Source: Ctenosaura bakeri (lineage: Eukaryota > Chordata > Lepidosauria > Squamata > Iguanidae). From it: a stretch of 64,000 nucleotides of DNA. This document shows positions 58,097 to 64,000 of the stretch, one piece after another. The notes below the pieces were generated by a model. The model saw nothing but the letters and a program-made list of their open reading frames with translations, did not search any database and was not told the DNA's origin. The stretch covers positions 682,001 to 746,000 of the forward strand of contig CAOLHI010000254.1 in assembly GCA_948474755.1 (NCBI GenBank), in the 5' to 3' direction. The number at the start of each line of letters is the position of its first letter. The first letter of the stretch is position 1. A program made the position numbers and the translations under genes.

Positions 58097-58258
58097 TCAC
58101 CCCAGGAGGGGAAACGGAGGGAACGCGTAGACAAGCCCCTCGTTCCACGCAAACTGGAAAGCATTGCCAATGGAGTCGCGACCGCGGCCGGCCCTTGAAC
58201 AATACCAGCGGCACTTCGCGTTCTGTTGCGAGGCGAAGAGGTCGATCGTCGGCTTGCC

Positions 58259-59964
58259 TCACCGGTCTCGAATCATCCGGAATGCCTTGCTCAAGAGGGA
58301 CCACTTGTGGTGGCAAGAAGCTGTGGTGTTTCCGCTGTGGTGTTTTCCTGCCCGGCCAGGTGCACTGCTACCAGATGGATCTGAAGAGAGACACACCAGT
58401 CCCAGTGGTCGAGGGCTATGTTGAGGAGGGTGGTGGAATGAGTCCCTCCTTGCCTGTTGACATAGCAAACCGCTGTCGTGTTGTCTGTCAAGATCAACAC
58501 CGGGTGGCCCGCAACCAGGTGACGAAATGCCCTCAGAGCTTTCCAGATGGCGAGCAGCTTGAGGGCGTTGATATTGAGGACGGTCTCTTCGTCGATCCAA
58601 TGGCCCTGGATCTTGAGGTCGCCGCAATGGGCTTCCCAACCAAAAAGGGAGGCGTCGATCGTTACCGTGAATCGTGGAGACAGTTCCCGAAAAGGCATCC
58701 CTGAGAGTAGATGGCTGTAGGACTGCCACCACAGCAGGGAGTGACGGACCTGCAGGGGTATCCGAAGCAAGCATCTCTGGTCGTCCTGAAGCGGGTTGAA
58801 TACTCAGACAAACCAGTGCTGAAGAGGTTGAGCGTGGAGTCTGAATAGGTAGGTAACGGCGGTAGTTGAGGCCATGTACCTGAGGAGTTGCTGGATTCTC
58901 CTCGCTGATACCGTTGGGGCGATGGAGACTGAAGACACGGCCTGACGAAGGGTCCGTGCGTGGTCTATCGGCAAGTAGGCCTTGGCCGATACCGAGTCCA
59001 GGGTTGCCCTGATGAAATCGAGAACCCTCGCAGATTCGAGATGGGACTTTTTCGGGTTGACCCGGAGACCAAGACGGGTCAGAAGGGTGAGTGTCCGGTG
59101 TATGTCCCTGTAGAGTTGTTGTCTGCAGGACACCACCAACAACCAGTCATCCAAGTATGAGTAGATCAAGACGCCCTTCATATGCAGGTATGATACCACT
59201 GGGGCTATGCATTTGGTGAAGACCCTGGGAGCGGTGGAGAGTCCGAATGGTAGCACCCTGTATTGGTAACAGGTGCCGTCGACTGAGAACCATAGGTATC
59301 GTCTGTGCTGCGGGCGAATGGCAATGTGGAAATAGGCATCCGGAAGATCGATGGAGGCGAACCAGTCCCCTAGTCGGAGGAAGGGTAGGATCGAGGCTAG
59401 GGTGACCATCTTGAACCTCTTGGGGCAGATGTAGTCGTTCACCTCTCTGAGGTCCAGGATAGGCCGCAGGGTTCCGTCTGACTTCGGTACCATGAAGTAC
59501 CGGGAGAAGAAGCCGGTGGTTCTGGCTGAGGATGGAAGTCTCTCGATCGCTCCTTTTTGAAGTATGGACTGGATCTCTTCCAGCAGGACCGAGCTGGCCA
59601 GGGTGGAATAGTAGACGCATCGCGGTGGAATATCTTGAAATTCTATGGCGTAGCCAAGACGGACGATGGAAAGAACCCAAGAGTCCGTGGTAACTTGGCG
59701 CCACTCGGCGAGGTGTCTGGCCAGACTCTGTTGATCTTCGAAGGCTGCTGGCAGGCTGAAGGCTGGTTGTGGTGGCGACCTGTGAAGGCGGTCAAAACTG
59801 GGATTTTGTCCCAGACGAAGACTGCTTAGAAGAAGATGGGCGTCTCCGAAGAGGCCTTCGTGCTGAGGACGCAGTGGACGGTTGGGATGTAGCCGAGCAA
59901 GGAGACCGTTGTTGGTACGTGGCAGACGAGGACCTGCGCCACAATGGCCAAAAGCTGAAGCCAA
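58259..59964 (-). pseudogene. DIRS reverse transcriptase and RNase H (frameshifted)
   Basis: The RT frame (58804-59964) has VPKSDGTLRPILDLREVN, motif A in FASIDLPDAYFHIAI, LPFGLSTAPRVF and the catalytic YSYLDDWLLV. The RNase H follows in shifted frames (58259-58774), with TIDASLFGWEAH and LTDNTTAVCYVNRQGG. The block that normally carries the catalytic Glu reads INALKLLAI, with Lys where Glu is expected, and the C-terminal AGQENTTAE block looks altered, so RNase H is probably inactive. The gene lies between gag and the recombinase, as in other DIRS elements. Confidence 0.88.
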
Positions 59965-60812
59965 GGCGAGGCTGAGGTGGCTGGTGTATGCTCATCTTCT
60001 TGGCGGTTAGTTGCGCCTTAACAAGATGATCCATGGCCTCATCAGTGGTGGCATTAAATAGCCCTTGGCCATCGAAGGGGAGGTCCTCGATCCTCCTCCT
60101 GCTGTTCTCCTGCAGTCCCGACGATCGAAGCCATGCGTATCGTCGAAGGGAGACAGTGCCGACCATCACTCTCACTGCAATCTCCACGGTGTGCCTCGAA
60201 GAGATGATCTGTTGATTCACAAGTGCCACCGCCTCACTGAAGAATTGCATGGCACTTGCGCGGCTCTCTTCAGGAAGGTTGGTCACCAGCGGGCCGAACC
60301 AGTCAAGTAAATTCTGCAGGTAAGCCGCCAGGCAAGCCTGCGTGTTAGATACCCTTGTGATCAAGGAGGAGGCGGTGTAGAACCTCCGTCCGAAGGTGTC
60401 TAGCCTCATGATCCAGCGGAGTGGTGTGCACCCTGTTGCCACCCTTGGTCTGTGCAGATTCCACAACGATGGAGTTCGGCACCGGGTGGTTGAACAGGAA
60501 CTCGGCGTCCTCCTTCTGCATTCGGTACAAATGCTCAAGCCGATGCAGAATTGGCTGAGCAGAAGCCAGCTTGGCCCACGGATGTTTCAGGACCTCCATG
60601 AGGGCCGGCAGAAACGGCAACGGTGCAGTGGAAGGCGGACGTGTATCGATGTACTGGAAAACTGGGTCTTGTACCGTTGGAGCTGGATCCGCGACCTTCA
60701 GCCCGAGCGCTGTAGCCATGCGAAGGAGGATGGCAGAGAACTGCTTCACGTCCTCCGGTGCCGACTCCGGTCCTGGATCCCCGAAGACCATGGGTGGCGA
60801 CTCGTGGGACAT
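59792..60812 (-). pseudogene. DIRS gag-like C-terminal region (frameshifted)
   Basis: Two overlapping minus-strand frames carry a conserved DIRS gag feature: a helical stretch (60345-60812) followed in a shifted frame by AWLRSSG and IEDLPFDGQGLF with TDEAM. The latter block closely resembles the conserved 'LPFxGxxLF---TDxxL' motif of vertebrate DIRS gag proteins. It is broken by at least one frameshift near 60,400-60,500. Confidence 0.75.
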
Positions 60813-60893
60813 GGGCGTAGAGTCATCTGAGTCAGAATCAGTCTCGTACGACTGAGAAGAATGTGAGGACTTGTCAGCGGACCTCTCCTTAGA

Positions 60894-62227
60894 TTACCTC
60901 TGGGGTGGTAACGCCAGGGTAACCATTGGTGCTGTGGATACCGGTGCTGTTGACGGCAAGGCAGCCATGGTAGTTGGCTGAGGTGTCGATGATGTTGTTA
61001 TCGGCACCACAGCAGGCCGTGGACGCTGTATCGCCTGTGTAACCGCTGTGGCCGGGACCGTTGTTTGGGTCACGGCTGACTCGGCAACTGGATGGGTGGC
61101 AGTCAAGGTTACCCTCGGGGGAGGAGACACCGCCCTATACCAGGGTGTGGGCTCCCTGGATCTCCGATGGCGAGGTGATCTGGAAACCGACCGGCTCGGT
61201 GACCTCCGATACCGGGAGTGGTATCTCTCCCTGGATGGCGAATGGGACCTCCGGTAGGGTGACCAGTGCCTTGGGTCTCGGTGGTACCTATCCCTATAAG
61301 ATGGCGAATAGGAGAGGTACGAGACCGGGTACTCCCACCACATATGCTCCTGACCGTACCTCGCGATATAGGAAGCGGAGGTAAGCAGTGAGTCAGTGGA
61401 GGGGCGAGATTGGGCCCTCTCAGTGTACACTTCATGGTAGCATGGTGACCAAGGCCTGACTCTGCATTCTGGAGAGCGAGACATGCTCCTTCCAGATGCC
61501 GCCCAGTGACTGGGCGAGGGCCGATGTTGGGCCACTATCTCCTCCCGGCGGTCCATTGTTTTGCAGCGACTTGGCGGGGTACCGCAGCCGTCAAGACGGG
61601 CGGTTCCGAGGGCAAGACCTCCATGGCCTGCTCCTCGTCCAACACTTCAAGGACCTCTTGTTGGTCCGACTGCTCGCCTGGATCCTCAGCGAGCTGAGTC
61701 AGTGGAGGTGTTGGGAGCCGGGTCTCCTTAGAAGAGGAACACCTCTTCTCTTTCCTCTTCTTCTTCTTCTCCTTTTCTTTGGAGATTTCTTGAGAGACTG
61801 GACGTTTCCGCTGTGCTGCGGTCAGAGGCTTGGATGACTTTGTTGCCTGCGAGCCCGCAGGTGCCTCCGGGGTGGTCATTGCAGCCAAGGGCAACTTGGG
61901 GATCCTTGGTAATGATGATATCGGCGGCCTCGAGGGCGGTACCGAGCCCGGTACCGTAGTCACAGATGGAGCAGCAACCGCCGGCACCATCCATGTAGTG
62001 GTCTTGGGTCGCCCCAATGTCGATGACGTAGACATGATGGCGCGAGGCTCAGGCTGTTCCTTTGCTCTGAGGGACTCCTCCCAGCAATGAGATTTAAGAC
62101 GGGAGGAACGGTTTCTTAAGGTTTGGGCCGTAAACTCCCGATAGACTGAACAAGCCTTGGTGTTGTGGGTTTCACCCAAACAAAAAAGGCACTCGCGGTG
62201 TCCGTCGGACAGGGCGACCTTACATTA
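60894..62227 (-). pseudogene. DIRS gag-like N-terminal region with zinc knuckle and SR-rich segment
   Basis: The first recognisable part is a zinc knuckle, CLFCLGETHNTKAC (CX2CX4HX4C), at 62150-62191. It is followed by a proline- and lysine-rich stretch (61535-62149). A shifted frame (60894-61556) then encodes many Arg-Ser dipeptides (for example SPSRSVSRSPRHRRSRE), resembling RNA-binding SR domains. No ATG was found that clearly starts the protein, and the parts are in different frames. The role would be RNA packaging; the SR-like role is inference. Confidence 0.7.
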
Positions 62228-62479
62228 TACAGTTCTTGAACAAGGCTGACATAAACAAAGGAGGTTGACGAAGGAGGAAAACTCAGAAGGCAAGCGGAGA
62301 AGAAGTCGAAGAGTCATGAAGAGAAGCAAGGGGGAACGAAGAGGGTCCAAATACCAGAATTAAAGTCCGAAATCCAAAAACCATAGTCAAATATCCGAAA
62401 TTCAAGAGTCAGGCCAAAAAAAGCAATCGAAGAACAAGCCACTAGCAAAGAACCTTCCGTTCGCGACGGCGGACGAGAA

Positions 62480-62638
62480 AGAACTGAGGAGAGACCATTG
62501 CTCGGCGGGCTGAGCATGCTCAGTACGGGTATGGGGGAGGGGTTCCCGCCAAGCTACTAAGCTCTAGAATCTTCTGAACGCTACCACGCACGCGCGAAAG
62601 CTCCTAGTGTGTGAGGCATAGAGACCACAAAGAAGAAC
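62480..62638. repeat. DIRS 5' terminal inverted repeat
   Basis: This is the inverted partner of 56562-56698, including GAGCATGCTCAGTAC, GGGGGAGGGGTTC and CTAAGCTCTAGAATCTTCTGAACG. The outer 62602-62638 part is complementary to the second half of the internal complementary region. Confidence 0.9.
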
Positions 62639-62820
62639 TTACATTTATTTTTTACTAAATAAGTAAGTCAGGATCAGGGTCATAAAGTGATATAGCTGGG
62701 TTCCATAAAGGACTTTAAACTTTACATACTGATCACATATAATCATAACAGTAATATATAAAATTCATTTCCAAGAATGTTTTTAACAAGATGAAATAGT
62801 AAAACCTACTTTAAACCTAC

Positions 62821-62926
62821 CTTCTTTTATCATACAGGTAACAAGCTGCTATAGCCAAAACAAAGAGAGCTATTCCAAAAATAGTAGTACCTGCTATTAG
62901 AGCAGAGGTTAAACGCTTCAGAAAAT
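62821..62926 (-). CDS. C1orf185: C1orf185-like protein, transmembrane exon
   Basis: The exon is 106 nt, with acceptor CCTGTTCAG (from 62927 upwards, after a strong T-rich tract) and donor GTAGGT (62815-62820). Read in the phase that fits the next exon, it encodes DFLKRLTSALIAGTTIFGIA followed by LFVLAIAACYLYDKRR: a single hydrophobic segment of about 22 residues with basic residues after it. Spacing and pattern (F...LT..L.AG....GI, then KRR) align without gaps to the N-terminal membrane segment that I remember in mammalian C1orf185. The exon needs one base from an upstream exon. It lies only 182 bp from the end of the DIRS element. Topology is not certain; the basic side with the long tail is most likely cytosolic. 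Confidence 0.75.
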
Positions 62927-62992
62927 CTGAACAGGAAAAAAAAAATAAAGTTAGCACTGAATAATTATTCATCTAATATTCATTTTATTATA

Positions 62993-63414
62993 CAATTGGC
63001 CCTCCACATTCACTGGGCTCAGAACCTTGGCAAAAGTAAAACCACAACTATCAATATGTGTAGTGGGGGGGGCAGCCAGGATCAAAACAAAGGAGAGAAA
63101 AAGGATGGGTCAGCATGATGGCCCTATACTTCTCTCTCATCCATCTCCTTCCTTGGGTGTGTGTGGGGGCAACAGGAGAGGATTAATGATGCTGAAAAAT
63201 TGGTGTGTGAGTCATCTTTAGCTAGCCAAACGGCTGGTGGTGGAGGAGGGAGATCAGAGGTGAGTTTTTAAAGGTTTGCATAGCCTGATTGGAGCTGGTG
63301 AGAAGGAAGGTTCCCCTGGAAAAGAGGCATTTGGGGTGGGGAGGCACGAGTTGGAGAAACCTGCAAATGATCAAACCCATAAATGTTAAACCCACAAATA
63401 TGGAAGGCCAACTG
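62993..63414. mobile_element. Non-autonomous mariner/Tigger-like element, type 1 (422 bp)
   Basis: TA-flanked, starting CAATTGGCCCTCCACATTC and ending TATGGAAGGCCAACTG. The interior is shared with 29325-29800. No transposase remains. Confidence 0.7.
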
Positions 63415-63423
63415 TACTTGGAA

Positions 63424-63550
63424 TTTTTTTTTATTTATTTCTATTTATTTGTATCCCACCTCTCCATTTTGCATTTCTGTGTGCTCAAATGATGGCTATA
63501 TATGGCATAGCAGTAACCCAGAATGAAGTAGAACAATTTAAACTGAAAGG
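63424..63550 (-). repeat. L2-like LINE tail fragment
   Basis: A TTTTATTTATTTCTATTTATTTGTATCCCACC run is typical of the inverted 3' tail of a squamate LINE. Only the end is present. Confidence 0.4.
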
Positions 63551-63598
63551 ATGATAGGGAGACAGGTGACAGATGCTTTACCTCTTTTCTATTTTTAC

Positions 63599-63800
63599 CA
63601 CATCTCTTCCCCACTGTTGTTTTCCCCAACTGTATTTCAGTATCACAAATAAGCCCAGCTTGGAGATGTGCTGTCACAGGAGTATATGATGAAGGCAAAA
63701 GCACTGGAAGGAATGGTTCATCTCCTTCTGATTCTCTTGTATAAATCATTCTCATCTGTTTTACAGTAGTACAGCTGTTCCAAAATAACAGGCTTGGATC
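63599..63800 (-). CDS. Possible upstream exon of the C1orf185-like gene
   Basis: A 67-codon open stretch starts right after a possible acceptor (GTGACAG, next to 63800), with a stop codon just upstream in the same frame. It begins DPSLLFWNSCTTVK and ends at KRC plus one base, at a possible GTAAAA donor (63593-63598). That leftover G is exactly the base needed by the transmembrane exon. The encoded stretch has no membrane segment and three cysteines, and would lie on the non-cytosolic side. Neither splice site is strong, and I recognise no domain. Mammalian C1orf185, as I remember it, has only a few residues before the membrane segment, so this could be chance. Confidence 0.35.
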
Positions 63801-64000
63801 CTGTCACATGGAATTTGAGCTTACTAAGTGCCATCAACTGCCTTATAATTATCATATATACATTTAGTTTCTATTGGATATATTACTTTATGTATTTTTA
63901 TTCAAACATTTCACTAATTCAAGGAACATGCTGCCATACAAACACATGCTCCCATACAAATGCATTTAAGTTTGCTGACTATGAACTTTCTATTACAAGG

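Larger units (their letters stand above)
56521..62638 (-). mobile_element. DIRS tyrosine-recombinase retrotransposon (complete ends, decayed genes)
   Basis: The element is 6.1 kb and reads on the minus strand. Its order is terminal repeat (62480-62638), gag-like region, RT, RNase H, tyrosine recombinase, internal complementary region (56746-56842) and terminal repeat (56521-56698). It has inverted rather than direct terminal repeats, an RT with LDD in YSYLDDWLLV, and a tyrosine recombinase in place of an integrase. It also has an internal region complementary to both outer ends. Together these define DIRS elements and separate them from LTR retrotransposons. No target duplication is seen, as expected. 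The genes carry several frameshifts and the terminal repeats have diverged by several percent, so it is older than the neighbouring copia insertion and not autonomous. Confidence 0.93.
48664..62820 (-). other. Intron of the C1orf185-like gene hosting copia and DIRS elements
   Basis: This 14.2 kb intron has donor GTAGGT at 62815-62820 and its acceptor next to 48663. From 48,664 to about 51,600 it is AT-rich with no exon, RNA gene or repeat family that I can name. From 51,604 to 62,638 it is almost entirely the copia element and the DIRS element. Both read in the same direction as the host gene. Confidence 0.75.

Noticed and set aside
57189..60855. Several plus-strand open frames of 60-170 codons
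   Set aside because: They are antisense shadows of the DIRS recombinase, RT and gag regions in locally GC-rich sequence.
63599..63800. Possible zona-pellucida domain, suggested by DP...FW..C at the start
   Set aside because: The later cysteine pattern and spacing of ZP domains are absent. Only the exon candidacy is kept.

Overview
The window is vertebrate nuclear DNA, most likely from a squamate reptile (a lizard, species not resolved). It carries parts of two interrupted, intron-rich genes, both on the minus strand, in AT-rich DNA full of CR1 and L2-like LINEs, tRNA- and 5S-derived SINEs, palindromic MITEs, TA-flanked mariner/Tigger-like elements, solo LTRs, a Ty1/copia element and a DIRS element. 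Copia and DIRS elements together with this SINE set fit a squamate better than a bird or mammal.

Positions 1-36,560 hold the whole coding part of RNF11. Exon 1 (35850-35972) sits in a CpG island, exon 2 is 7236-7405 and exon 3 is 1533-1704, with the 3' UTR running towards the left edge. The three exons join in frame to exactly 154 codons plus stop, the usual RNF11 length. Intron 1 (28.4 kb) and intron 2 (5.5 kb) contain only repeats and unrecognised AT-rich DNA.

Positions about 36,560-41,870 are intergenic, with a MITE and a 2.1 kb CR1 fragment. From 41,873 to the right edge lies a second minus-strand gene that I identify as the squamate counterpart of C1orf185. It has a transmembrane exon (62821-62926), a juxtamembrane exon (48537-48663) and a large last exon (41873-43119). 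The large exon encodes two 28-residue repeats followed by five 60-residue repeats. Order and strand (C1orf185 upstream of RNF11, same direction) match the mammalian locus. Splice phases show that at least one short exon is missing from this model, between 43.1 and 48.5 kb. A possible further exon at 63599-63800 has a compatible phase.

The 14 kb intron between the transmembrane and juxtamembrane exons holds two complete-ended retroelements in the same orientation as the gene. The first is a very young Ty1/copia element (51604-56101). Its LTRs are nearly identical, it has a 5-bp target duplication and an initiator-Met-tRNA primer site, and its RT-RNase H frame is intact, but its protease aspartate is changed and a segment between integrase and RT is missing. 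The second is an older DIRS tyrosine-recombinase element (56521-62638) with inverted terminal repeats and the diagnostic internal complementary region, ending 182 bp from the transmembrane exon.

No rRNA, tRNA, CRISPR or prokaryotic features are present. All coding calls rest on reading and on remembered family features; no database search was run.
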